This document shows, piece after piece, positions 33,347-44,646 of a stretch of 64,000 nt of DNA (positions are counted from its first letter, which is position 1; the number at the start of each line of letters is the position of its first letter). The notes below the pieces were generated by a model that saw only the letters and a list, made by a program, of their open reading frames with translations, was not told where the DNA came from and did no database searches. Position numbers and translations under genes: made by a program. Origin of the DNA: Prinsepia uniflora (Eukaryota; Streptophyta; Magnoliopsida; Rosales; Rosaceae); the NCBI GenBank assembly GCA_032719365.1, contig CM064872.1, forward strand, positions 53,372,891 through 53,436,890. Reading direction: 5' to 3'.

Positions 33347-36300
33347 TGACAGGACCCACCCCTAATCCCCTGGGATTAAGGGTTAAATCTTGCTCCCGTC
33401 TAACTTACGCATGACTCGAAGGCTAAACCGAAGTCCAACCTCCATGGGACACGTAAGTCGGACAAGGGATTCCCGATTCGACCGTCCAATAGTACCCGAA
33501 ACTTCCAAGAGTACACCGAATCTACTGTGAATCGTATGTGTGATGTCTTCGTCACTCTCGATCAACAACCCGCACCGCAACAACCTAGAGGGTATCGAAA
33601 ACACAAAAAGACTGTGAGTGGACAAAAATCAAGTATAAGTTTAAAACAGTTTATAAAACAAGTATATTCATACCCTCCAATTAAAAACCAATGCATGCAT
33701 ATCAAATTCATGCCATAAAACCATTCAATATTCAGGATAAGCAACCATGTAAGAAAAACCAAACACAGTTTCCTTTTCTCAATCCCCGGGCCTCAGCCCA
33801 AAACCATCGAAAAACCATTTCATCCGGGCAGAGCCCAAAACATCGGAAAACCTTTATTGAAAACCAATCAACATCAAAACTCAGTGAAATCCAAACACGT
33901 TTGAAACCACATATCCATCCATCGAACCTGTTGGATCTATCCGAGTCGTTAAACTCCCGAGTTTTTAAACTCAATCCAGGCCTCAATATAATCCGAGTTT
34001 TTAAACTCCCGAGTCTTTAAACTCAATAGGCCTACGGGGAAATATCAATATCGTAGTCTTTAAACTCCCGAGTCTTTAAACTCAATCCGGGTCTTTAAAC
34101 CCAATCCGGGCCCACCCCCGTCATATCATATCCGGGTCTTTAAACCCAATAACCAGATCCAGCAAATCCAATCCATAACCACTATCCATATCCGAATCCG
34201 AATCCGCAATCTCATCAGGATCCCGGATCCAAACCCAGAACCCATATCCATCATCCATTTCCAAATCTGAGTTCGAAACCATCATTCTGTAAGCTAGCAT
34301 CCGGAATAACCATTCCTAACCCAACCTGGAAATCCATTTTCAAGTTCCAAACTGAATCCCGAATCGTCATCCAGAAATCCGATTCTAAAACCCGAAAGCT
34401 AGTTAATCAAAACCATTTTCTGAATTGGGCTTCAAGCCCGTAATCACTTTTCCAAAATCCATTTTAAATCTTTGAAATCAAATCATATTTCCAAATTCCA
34501 AAATCAAATCATTTAAACCATGGTCAAATCACAACATCGATCGAAATCTCGTAAAACGTGCAAATCCTTAAATATCTCGAAATTCGTGCAAAACCGTAAA
34601 TCATCAATATCAATTCACAAACATAGAAATCACGTATAGAAAACATGTAAAAACATATATGCATGCATCATAAGTTCGAAAGAAAAGTCCACTCACAGAC
34701 AATTCTGACGTCGCCTCGATACGCGCGCACTTATGCCGTTTCCGGCCAATCCGCTATCCTCGGCTTTCCCGAACCTGTCCAAATCCCATAACGAGGTCAC
34801 TAACTACTTCACAATGATCATAATAAAGCCCCATAATTTTCCCGAATTTTTAACTATATTTAACCGAGCCCTAAAACCTTCGAACATCCCGAAACACATC
34901 GAGATGATGTCCGATCAACTCGAAACCAGTGCCAAAATGTTCGTTACATCAAATACTTTAAAAGTCATGTTGGAAGATTCCCCAAACTACCCCTCATGCT
35001 CCCCCACGCAGGCTTGAAACTTCCTGCTCCTGAAACCCACGCGCGTGAACAGTGTCGTCATCAACCTCTGGTCGACCAGGTTCAGACCGGGTCAGACCAG
35101 TCTCTGCAACTCGAACTGGCGTGGCCTTTTTTCGTCCAATTTTCATCCGTTTTTCCTCCTTTTAAGTCCTTTAGCATCGTCCTACTCTTTCTAATCGATT
35201 CCCATTTACAAAATACAAGATTGAAGTCCGTAACATACCTCCTAAAGGACTCGATCAATCCCAACTTTTCCAACGTCGCTTCTCTGTGATTTCGGCCATC
35301 TCCTGTCGTGGTTCCAAGTCCATCAGACTCCTAAAAACATCCAAAACCTTTTCTAATTAACCAATTTCAAAGAAAATCAGCCAAACGCGAATTACCATTT
35401 TAACCCGAAAACTTACCGTCCACAAATTGCACTACCACCGTCCACGGCAGGGCTCAGTTCCATGCTTCTTAGCTTCTTAGCCACCTTAGAATCACTCCTC
35501 AATTACTCAATTAGGCTCAATCCTCCTTCAGGTCAATTTCATTATTTCGAATTTAAACAGGGGACTCGTGGTTCTTGCTTCTATTCGGCCACCACCGTGC
35601 ACGACGGTGCATGCCACCAGCCCTACTCTACTTGTCTCAACATCCCGTTCATCTTCCATTCACACCTTAGCAATGATTGATCAGACATGAAAGGGCTAGA
35701 GTTCAATCCCTGTTCTGCTTCTGGCTAGGTTCACTCACCGTTAACCAATTTTAAAATATCTGAGGTGGCTACCAAGGTTCCACAACCATCTAGTATGGGA
35801 CACTTGTCCCTAATCTAGTGGGCATACTCCCCAAGCAGCCAAGTGTCCAACATTGACTGGGCACAGATCCCTAGGCCACCATAATGACCAAAATACCCTT
35901 CATTGCACAAATTACCATTTTACCCCTCAGAATTCTAGACCCGTAACTTTATCTCCCGAATTCCAAGTAACACCTGCCTACTGTCGTCGTATTCAGGGCA
36001 TCGAAATCTATCTAATGGTCCTCGAAACATGTGAAAAGTCCATGTCATTTGAAAAGTCAACAAATTGCCCACATTCAACAAAATTACCAAAGCACCCTCA
36101 AACTTCCGAAGGTCATAACTTTCTCCTTGGATGTCGGAATCGGACGTGCCACCTGTCTATGAACTCGTGACGTCCCGAACTACGTCACAGTCATCGGTCA
36201 AAGTACATTTGACCATCCGAACAAAAGTCAACATTTTTGCCCATTCTAGGGGCAAAATCATCATTTTGCACCGTCCGTCCAAAATCGTCCAACTAATCAC

Positions 36301-36366
36301 CGATTAACTTCACTAATCCGTCATTAACCACTAATCTAATCCCGATTTTCGGGACAGGTCGTTACA
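33347..36366 (-). mobile_element. Giant Del-like solo LTR, 3.0 kb
   Basis: Starts TGACAGGACCCACCCC and ends GGGACAGGTCGTTACA on the plus strand, with the perfect TSD TGTGA (33342-33346 and 36367-36371). An unoccupied homologous site in LTR B at about 58338-58360 confirms the ends. Nothing between the ends resembles an internal domain, so it is a solo LTR, unusually long. It contains the GTGAGTGGAC (33614) and GTCCACTCAC (34687) pair and the hairpin array at 33942-34148. Confidence 0.92.
33942..34148. repeat. Array of short hairpins of the GAGTnTTTAAACTC / GGGTnTTTAAACCC type
   Basis: About eight 14-bp inverted repeats occur in 207 bp. Examples are GAGTCGTTAAACTC, GAGTTTTTAAACTC (twice), GAGTCTTTAAACTC and GGGTCTTTAAACCC (twice). 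The change from GAGT/ACTC to GGGT/ACCC alters both arms together. Confidence 0.8.
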
Positions 36367-36429
36367 TGTGATGACATAATACTTTATAATATATATTATT
36401 GAATACGAGTCCGTCATCATCTTCTAAGT

Positions 36430-37440
36430 TGTGCATACGGTGGTTGCGATTCGCCCCCTTATCTTCAGTTCTACCCTGACCGAGGCGGCGATCAATTAGT
36501 TCTACAAGTTAGAATCCGGGTCCATCGACTCTTTTGAACAGCTCACGTCCACCTTCATGAACCAGTTCATGATCCAAACTGACCGTCTATCCTCGGTCGA
36601 AGACCTCTTCCAGCTAAAACAGGGTGAATATGAGTCGTTGCAGCGGTACGCAGCAAGATTTAGTCACGAATACTCACGATACGCAGAGACGGACGACCGG
36701 GCAGTTTTCACCACCTTCAAGAGTGGCCTCCGAGACTACCCCTTCAGGTACGCAGCTCACACCCAAGGCTAGACAACATCTAATGAAACTATGAAACAGG
36801 CAGCGGTGCACGCCAAGGCTGAAACACTGAGCCAAAAGTCCAACACAGCCAATGCTTACCAACCTCCCCGGGTCGACTCGGTAAAAACTTACATACCAAG
36901 CGTCCCATATTAGCAAGGCTTAGGACAGTGTCCTCAAGAGCAGGGGCAACAGAGCTATGGGGGAAAACCGAAAGACTACCCTCATAGCAACAACCTGTAC
37001 AGCCCCGGAAAGAAGGGTAAAAACCCGAATCACCAAGAGAGACAGCCAGGGGAGCGGTCAAACAGCGGGGAAAAGAGAGTTCCTCGCTCCAAGTAAGAGG
37101 CCTACACCATCCTCAATACTCCTTATGAGAACATCCTCCTCAACGTGGAGCACATGATTCCAAAGTCTACTTGGGCGCTGGCGAAGGGCAAGCTTGGCAA
37201 AGACACAGGAATTTACTACCAATACCACAAGTACAATGGCCATAGCATTGACCAGTGTGTTGCATTCCGGGATCTAGTGAAGGCTCTGGCCCGAGATGGG
37301 AAGATCAAACAATTTCTCCAGCATGCACCGCATCTACCTCGCAACCCACATATCAATACAATCTCAAGAGGGCTATCCATTTCTTGCCCGCTCACTTCCA
37401 ACCGAGCCAAGAAGAACTTCCTGAGGGCCAACAAATAGAA
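36430..37440 (+). pseudogene. Tat gag, degenerate
   Basis: A Retrotrans_gag domain is visible at 36500-36772 (MNQFMIQTDRLSSVEDLFQL, ESLQRYAARFSHEYSR, ETDDRAVFTTFKSGLRD). A Cys-His segment lies at about 37210-37290 (YYQYHKYNGHSIDQCVAFRD), in which the first cysteine of the usual YCxYH is a tyrosine. Several stops and frame changes separate the parts. Confidence 0.75.
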
Positions 37441-37499
37441 TCACCAGCTCTTCAGCATCGAAGATGGCAGAGCCAAGAAAGCAAACCGACTCGGGTGGG

Positions 37500-39082
37500 C
37501 GCCCATCACGTTTTCAGAAGAAGAAGAACGGGGGATTGTGTATCCTCAAGATGATCCCATCATCGTTATGGCAGAAATATCCAACTTTGACGTACATCGA
37601 GTGATGGTCGACACTGGAAGCTCTGTCAATGTCCTCTTCATGAAAGCATTCAAACAGTTGGGTATCCCAGAATCTAGCCTGTACCATTCCCCCACGCTAC
37701 TCTTTGGTTTCACTGGGGACTCCATCGTCCTGCACAGAACAGTTACCCTCCCACTCTCCCTCGGATCACATCCACAGAGGGCAATCGTGCTTGCACCCTT
37801 CCTAGTGGTGGACTGCCCCACGGCTTATAACGCCATTCTCGGATGGGGAATACTTAACCAAATGAAAGCAGTCGTCTCCACCCACCTACTTCTGGTAAAA
37901 TTCCCAACCCCTATGGGGATTGGCCAAGTCCGAGGAGGCCAAATGGCTGCAAGAGTGTGCAACTCTGTCACCCAAATCCAGCCACCAAAGGAAGCTATGG
38001 CAGTGACAGAATCCGCATTTGAGGCTGACCCCGTCAACCCTCAAGATGCACAAAAAATACAAGATGGGCCAATTGAGGACCCTCGGGACCATTCAGCAAC
38101 ACCACACCCGCATCCCATTGAGGAAGTCCAAGAGATCGTACTCTCCCAAAACTTTGCAAACCGAAAGGTGAAGATCGGAACCACCATCTATCCCGATCTA
38201 CGCTCGCAGCTAATTCATTTTTTAAGGAACAACTCTAAAGTCTTCGCCTGGTCCTACGCCGACATGCCCGACATCTCCACTGATGTTATCTGCCACTGGC
38301 TCAATATCGATCCTGCTTACAAACTTGTCGAACAGAAATATCGCCTCTACGACACAGAAAGAACCGAGGCTATGAAGGCAGAAATTGTCAAACTCAGCAC
38401 CATTCATTTTGTCTGCAAGGCTGTCTATGCCTCCTGGGTAGCCAACGTTGTCCTCGTCAAGAAACCCTTGGGGGCATGGCGAATGTGCATTGATTTCACC
38501 GATCTAAACAAGACTTGCCCCAAGGACAGTGTCCTTCTACCAAAGATAGACCAACTGGTCGACGCCACGGCTGGGCATGAGCTCCTGAGCTTCATGGATG
38601 CATACTCGGGCTACAACCAAATTTTTATGCATCTGGCAGATCAGATACACACAACCTTCTGGACAGACCAAGGCTTATATTTCTACAATGTCATGCCTTT
38701 TGGACTCAAGAACGCGGGGGCCACTTACCAGCACCTAGTGAACTTCATGTTTGCAGACTAGATAGGGAAAACAATGGAGGTCTACGTTGATGGCATGCTC
38801 GTTAAGAGTAAATCGGCTGACCTGCACATCCCCAATCTCTCGCTAATGTTCGACTTCCTCAAACGATATCGAATGAGGTTGAACCCGACCAAATGCGTCT
38901 TCGGAGTTTGCTCTGGGAAGTTCCTGGGCTTCATGATTAGTCAAAGAGGTATGGAGGCCAACCCGGAAGAAATCAAGGCCCTAGTCGATATGGAGCCCCC
39001 ACGAACCCAAAAAGAAATATAAAGCCTAACTGGTCGAGTCGCAGCTCTTACACACTTCATCTCCAAAGCCATCGACAAGTGC
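37500..39082 (+). pseudogene. Tat protease and reverse transcriptase
   Basis: The longest frame (37538-38761, 407 aa) has the protease motif VMVDTGSSVNVLF near residue 22. The reverse transcriptase follows: WVANVVLVKKPLGAWRMCID, FTDLNKTCPKDSVLLPKID and FMDAYSGYNQIFM. The frame ends at a TAG (38759) and continues as MEVYVDGMLVKSK. There the catalytic YVDD is YVDG, losing an essential aspartate. A TAA at about 39019 ends the next piece. Inactive. Confidence 0.85.
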
Positions 39083-40045
39083 GTGCCTTTCTTCAAAGCC
39101 CTTAAGAGCAAATCCAAACACATTACCTGGACGGGGGAATGCACTCAGGCCTTCACCAAACTCAAGGAATTCATGGGCAGAGCACCGCTGTTAGCGAGAC
39201 CCGACACCGGAGAAACCCTCTACATGCACCTATCTGTCTTCGCTTCTGCCACCAGTTCGGTACTTGTTAAGCGTAAGGACGGCGCTGAACACCTGGTGTA
39301 CTACGTTAGCAAGGCCTTGCAGGATGCCGAGACAAGGTACTCTGACCTAGAGAATCTCGCCTTTGCCCTCATCATGTCTTCCAGAAAGGTCAGGCCATAC
39401 TTCCAGGCTCATTCCATCATTGTCATGACCGATAGACCACTCCAGCAAGTGCTCCAGAAGCCCGAAACATCGGGACGATTACTCAAATGGGCAATCGAAC
39501 TCAATGAATTCGACATCACCTTCGTTCCCCGCACCGCTGAGAAAGGGCAGGTCGTGGAAGATTTTATTTTTAAATTCTCCTACGTTCCAGCGGCTGCCGC
39601 ACATGAGATCATCCCATCCACTCCTTCATCCATAGCACATACTCTGGATGAAGAGAGCCCCCATTTCGACCCTGCTCCGCCAACTTGGCTCCTCTACGTC
39701 GACGGATCGGCCTGCCACAATGGGTCCAGGGCCGGACTTGTCCTCACCACACCGAACAAGGTCCGAAAGGAATACGCCCTTCGTTTTCTGTTCAAGGCCT
39801 CCAACAATGCCGCTGAGTATGAGGCCCTCCTTGCAGGACTCTGCTTCGTCAAAACCATGGATTCAAAACAAATCAGAATATATAGCGATTCACAGCTCAT
39901 CGTCAACCAGATCAACAACGAATATGAGGCCAAAGATTCTTCCATGGCGGCATACAGAACACTGGCAAAATCTCTCATATGTGGATTTCACAGTTATGCT
40001 ATCACTCGGATTTCAAGCCTGAAAATAGTCATATCGATGCTCTAG
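39083..40045 (+). pseudogene. Tat RNase H and second, archaeal-type RNase H
   Basis: The 320-aa frame carries the first RNase H (YYVSKALQDAETRYSDLENL, MTDRPLQQVLQKPETSGRL) and then the additional RNase H. The second domain has visible acidic residues in LLYVDGSACHNGSRAG, NNAAEYEALLAGL and IYSDSQLIVNQI. This duplicated RNase H is characteristic of Tat elements. The frame is lost at its end before integrase. Confidence 0.85.
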
Positions 40046-40159
40046 CCCGGCTTGCCTCCTCCCTCGATGAGAGATAGAGTCGCAATGTCCTGGTCGAAAT
40101 ACTTAATCAACCTAGCACCCAATGCTCGGCGGTCTGCGCAATAGACACTGATTGCACAT

Positions 40160-41363
40160 GGATGACCCCGCTGCTGGGATTCCTCACAAACGGAACTCTC
40201 CCTTCCGAAAAGATCGAGACAAAGAAGGTCCGGCGACAGGCAGCATGGTATACACTCATCAACTACCAACTCTACAAGCGGGGCTTTACTTTTCCCCTCC
40301 TAAAATGTCTCGTCCCGTATGCAGGAAGAACCATTCTGGAAGAGATACATGCCGGTATTCGCAAAAATCACTCTGCCACGATCGCTGGCTCATAAAGCTT
40401 TCTGGCAGGGTTTTTACTGGCCAACCATACACAGGGATGCAGCAGAGCTGACCAAGCGATGTGATAAGTGTCACCGGTTCGCCCCTTTCCTCCATTTACC
40501 TCTAGAAGACCTTACACCAATGATCAGCCCCTGACCCTTTTCACAGTGGGGACTTAACTTAATCGGGAAAATGCCAGCCGGGAAGAGCAAGACAGAGTAT
40601 CCAGTGGTGGCAGTGGACTACTTCACAAAGTGGGTAGAGGCAAAGACTTTGGCCTCCATCATCACGGCCCAGATTGAAACGTTTGTCTTCTAGAACATTT
40701 TTTGTCGTTTCAGTCTCCCACACACAATTGTCACGGACAACGGGAAACAATTCAACAACGCACGCTGCCGCCACTATTTCGCCTCACTAACTCACCCCCA
40801 ATCCAACAGACAGGTAGAGGCCATCAATAAAATCATCAAGCACACGTTAAAAACACAACTAGACGAGGCCAGGGGCAAGTGGTCTAAAATCCTCCCCAAC
40901 GCACTTTGGTCATATCAGACTTCCTACCGAACATCGACAAATGAAACCGCCTTTTCTCTAACCTTCGGAACAGAAGCGGTTATCCATGCTGAACTGAACG
41001 AAACTTCTTACCGAGTGTCGACCTACGAGCACGAAAAAAATATCATCAGCATGCACTCAGTTTGGACCTCATTGAAGAACACAGGGAACATGCTAACCTC
41101 AGAAACATTACCTGCATGCAATAGCTCTGCAATTATCACAACGCCAGAGTCAAACACCGGGGTTTTCAAGTAGGAGACTGGGTCCTTCGGAAGGTCAGCC
41201 TCGCCACCAAGGACAGCTCAGCCGGAACTCTTGGCCCAAACTGGGAAGACCCTAACGGGTTACAAGAATCTACCAGCTCGGCACCTATGAATTGGAAGAC
41301 TCAAGTGGGCGACAACTCGGCCACCCATGGAATGCCGACCACTTAAAGAAATACTTCATTTAA
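40160..41363 (+). pseudogene. Tat integrase, many stops
   Basis: The pieces show the zinc-binding region (DAAELTKRCDKCHRFAP) and the catalytic core, with aspartates in VVAVDYFTKWVEA and IVTDNGKQFNN and glutamate in NRQVEAINKIIKHTLK. They are followed by LWSYQTSYRTSTNETAF. In-frame stops occur at about 40532, 40691 and 41171. It would have catalysed insertion and is dead. Confidence 0.82.
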
Positions 41364-41460
41364 ACTTTGTATCTTTCTTCATCTTATAACTTGTTGTAAT
41401 CTGCCGACCTTGGCGCCCCTTATTTATGAACTCTTTCATTTACACAACACTTGTCACCTA

Positions 41461-43095
41461 AAGCTAACATAGACTCAAACATACGAGTCAGGGTTCGGTC
41501 TTTCTCGACCTACACCCCAACACTTGCTATTTTTGACTCACACATTCGAGTCGGTGTATAGCCTTACTCGGCTTACACCAACACTTAGACTCAAACATAC
41601 GAGTCGGGGTTCGGTCTTACTCGGCCTACACCCCAACACTTGCTATTTTTGACTCACACATTCGAGTCGGTGTACAGCCTTACTCGGCTTACACCAACAC
41701 ATAGACTCAAACATACGAGTCGGGGTTCGGTCTTACTCGGCCTACACCCCAACACTTGCTATTTTTGACTCACACATTCGAGTCGGTGTACAGCCTTACT
41801 CGGCTTACACCAACACTTAGACTCAAACATACGAGTCGGGGTTCGGTTTTACTCGGCCTACACCCCAACACTTGCTATTTTGACTCAAACATTGGAGTCG
41901 GTGTACAACCTTCCTCGGCTTACACCAACACTTAGACTCAAACATACGAGTCGGGGTTCGGTCTTACTCGGCCTACATTCGGTCTTACTCGGCCTACATC
42001 CCAACACTTGCTATTTTGACTCAAACACTGGAGTCGGTGTACAGCCTTACTCGGCTTACACCAACACTTAGACTCAAACATACGAGTCGGGGTTCGGTCT
42101 TACTCGGCCTACACCCCAACACTTGCTATTTTTGACTCACACATTCGAGTCGGTGTACAGCCTTACTCGGCTTACACCAACACATAGACTCAAACATACG
42201 AGTCGGGGTTCGGTCTTACTCGGCCTACACCCCAACACTTGCTATTTTTGACTCACACATTCGAGTCGGTGTACAGCCTTACTCGGCTTACACCAACACT
42301 TAGACTCAAACATACGAGTCGGGGTTCGGTTTTACTCGGCCTACACCCCAACACTTGCTATTTTGACTCAAACATTGGAGTTGGTGTACAACCTTCCTCG
42401 GCTTACACCAACACTTAGACTCAAACATACGAGTCGGGGTTCGGTCTTACTCGGCCTACATCCCAACACTTGCTATTTTGACTCAAACACTGGAGTCGGT
42501 GTACAGCCTTCCTCGGCTTACACCAACATTTAGACTCAAACATATGAGTCGGGGTTCGGTCTTACTCGGCCTACACCCCAACACGTAATATTTTGACTCA
42601 AACCTTAGAGTCGGTGTACAGCCTTACTCGGCTTACACCAACACTTAGACTCAAACATACAAGTCGGGGTTCGGTCTTACTCGGCCTACACCCTAACACT
42701 TGCTATTTTGACTCAAACCTTGGAGTCGATGTACAGCCTTACTCGGCTTACACCAACACTTAGACTCAAACAAACGAGTCGGGGTTCGGTCTTACACGGC
42801 CTACACCCCAACACTTGCTATTTTAGACTTAAACATTGGAGTCAGTGTACAGCTTTACTCGGCTTACACCAACACTTAGACTTAAACAAACGAGTCGAGG
42901 TTCGGTCTTACTCGGCCTACACCCCAACACTTGCTATTTTAGACTCAAACATTGGAGTCGGTGTACAGCCTTACGGATTACACCAACACTTAGACTCAAA
43001 CATACGAGTCGGGGTTTGGTCTTACTAGGCCTACACCCCAACACTTGATTTTTTTGACTCAAACATTGGAGTCGGTGTACAGCCTTACTTGGCCA
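41461..43095. repeat. Tandem array of about 14 units of 115-116 bp
   Basis: The string AGACTCAAACATACGAGTC starts at 41471, 41587, 41703, 41819, 41934, 42070, 42186, 42302, 42417, 42532, 42647, 42762, 42878 and 42992. Each unit consists of two related halves of about 58 bp (GTCGGGGTTCGGTCTTACTC and GTCGGTGTACAGCCTTACTC). Four units (41587-42069) are copied as a block at 42070-42531, sharing private variants. The first block has an extra 21-bp duplication at about 41978. Confidence 0.93.
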
Positions 43096-43931
43096 TTGAG
43101 CAACGACACCATCTGCCTCTGGCAACAGAGGGTGGCCTCAGCACTGGTCCCCTCGCCGACGGCCTCTCCCTCGGTGAACACACCAAGGTTCACGTCCCCC
43201 ATCCTCTGTAGCATCTCCAGGATCCTCGCATCCAACCGAGGGAAGGATGGCGAAGGGTTGAACTCTAGGACCGGTATGGTCCATATGCCCCCAATCTCCT
43301 CCTGAGCCGATAGGATGGTCTCGGCCTCTTTTCGCGCCTTTGTCCGCCTGGGGTCAGGGGACAGCACTCGGCCTCCTTCAATAGTGCTCTATTTTCTCTT
43401 GGGAGACCGAGTGGGAAGAGTTGCCAGCCTCAGTTTTGAGGACTAGCCCTTCTTTAAACGGTCGTTCCGCTCATGTTGCTCCTTGTCGGCTTGGTCTTTC
43501 TTCCTCTTAAGGAGGAGCTCAAGACGCTCGGCAGCCTTTGCTAGTAAGGCGGACTCCTGGGCAGTCTTGTCGGCCTTCATCCTAAACTGTTTGCAGTCCT
43601 TCAGAATTCGACTGTCGAGATGATGGGGAACTGAAACACCGAGAGATTGGCCAGCCTATGTAAAACAACAAAACAAAACAAACAAAAAAACACAAAAAAA
43701 CACTTACCCTCATCAGTGTCGATTAGGCCGACTTTGTACTGAAATCTAGGCAACCGAAGGATGAGTCGGCTTCGATTTAGGTCGTCCAAGATCTCTCTCA
43801 CTCGGTGAATGATAGCTTTCTCTTCCGTAGAGATCTCTTCTTCGGGGAACAAACCTGCACACTGAGAAACCGATCAGCCAATATAACCATACTTAAAGCA
43901 TACAAAATCAAAACAATTACAAGAAATGGTC

Positions 43932-44253
43932 TGTAAGACCCGTGTCCTGTAGTGAACGGTGAACGATCCCACATTCCTGCGAGGGGGGAATGGTCTGGGA
44001 AGGGAATGGTGGTGTGCCTTAAAGGTGTAGGCACACACCTATCTAGCATGAGGCCTTTTGGGAGCTTAGTGGCTTTGGGGGGGATTGGAACCCCAAAGTT
44101 AAGCGAGTTGAGGCTGGTGCAATTCCAGATGGGTGACCCCCTGGGAAGTTGCACCGTGAGCTCCCGAAAACAAAACCGTGAGGGCGAGGCCCAAAGCGGA
44201 CAATATCGTGCTAGATGAATCGGGACCTAACAGAAGAGGGTCGGGTCCTGACA
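43932..44253 (+). repeat. 5' LTR of Cassandra
   Basis: 322 bp with TG...CA ends. Differs from the 3' LTR at about five positions, for example AGCTTAGTGG against AGCTCAGTGG. Confidence 0.93.
44046..44165 (+). other. 5S rRNA-derived segment with Pol III promoter boxes (5' LTR)
   Basis: AACCCCAAAGTTAAGCG (44089-44105) matches 5S box A, and GATGGGTGACCCCCTGGGAA (from 44128) matches 5S box C, at the spacing of plant 5S rRNA. The segment ends near CTCCC, as 5S does. Confidence 0.85.
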
Positions 44254-44256
44254 ATT

Positions 44257-44268
44257 TGGTATCAGAGC
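44257..44268 (+). promoter_or_regulatory. Cassandra primer-binding site (initiator tRNA-Met)
   Basis: TGGTATCAGAGC, three bases after the 5' LTR. The polypurine tract AAGGGGGGTGGA is at 44312-44323. Confidence 0.92.
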
Positions 44269-44324
44269 CAGACCCCGACCAGGAAGTGTGCCAGCGAGGA
44301 CGCTGGGCCCTAAGGGGGGTGGAT

Positions 44325-44646
44325 TGTAAGACCCGTGTCCTGTAGTGAACGGTGAACGATCCCACATTCCTGCGAGGGGGGAATGGTCTGGGAAGGGAAT
44401 GGTGGTGTGCCTTAAAGGTGTAGGCACACACCTATCTAGCATGAGGCCTTTTGGGAGCTCAGTGGCTTTGGGGGGGATTGGAACCCCAAAGTTAAGCGAT
44501 TTGAGGCTGGTGCAATTCCAGATGGGTGACCCCCTGGGAAGTTGCACCGTGAGCTCCCGAAAACAAAATCGTGAGGGCGAGGCCTAAAGCGGACAATATC
44601 GTGCTAGATGAATCGGGACCTGACAGAAGAGGGTCGGGTCCTGACA
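44325..44646 (+). repeat. 3' LTR of Cassandra
   Basis: 322 bp, the partner of 43932-44253. The 5S-like segment is at about 44439-44558. Followed by the TSD copy TGGTC (44647-44651). Confidence 0.93.

Larger units (their letters stand above)
43932..44646 (+). mobile_element. Complete Cassandra element (TRIM retrotransposon with 5S rRNA in its LTRs)
   Basis: Two 322-bp LTRs (43932-44253 and 44325-44646) enclose a 71-bp internal region that is only a primer site and a purine tract, and the perfect TSD TGGTC flanks the element. The LTRs start TGTAAGACCCGTGTCC, end GGTCCTGACA and contain a 5S rRNA-like segment with internal promoter boxes. I count about five differences between the LTRs (roughly 1.6 percent), so the insertion is fairly recent. 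Cassandra encodes no protein and must borrow reverse transcriptase and integrase from other retroelements. It lies within the antisense ORF of the Tat element. Confidence 0.95.

Noticed and set aside
33347..36366. Mutator-like element, suggested by a repeated ATGTGATGA around the ends
   Set aside because: The exact 5-bp TSD TGTGA with TG...CA ends and homology to other giant LTRs fits a solo LTR better. The extra matching bases are accidental.
41461..43095. Regular repeats that could suggest a CRISPR array
   Set aside because: The units are contiguous 116-bp tandem repeats without unique spacers, in a plant retrotransposon.
41880..43125. Open frames of 60-106 aa in the tandem array
   Set aside because: The unit length and composition leave frames open by chance. 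There is no start context or domain, and the frames shift between units.
44046..44558. 5S rRNA genes
   Set aside because: The sequences lie inside Cassandra LTRs and diverge from true 5S in the first half, so they are retrotransposon parts.
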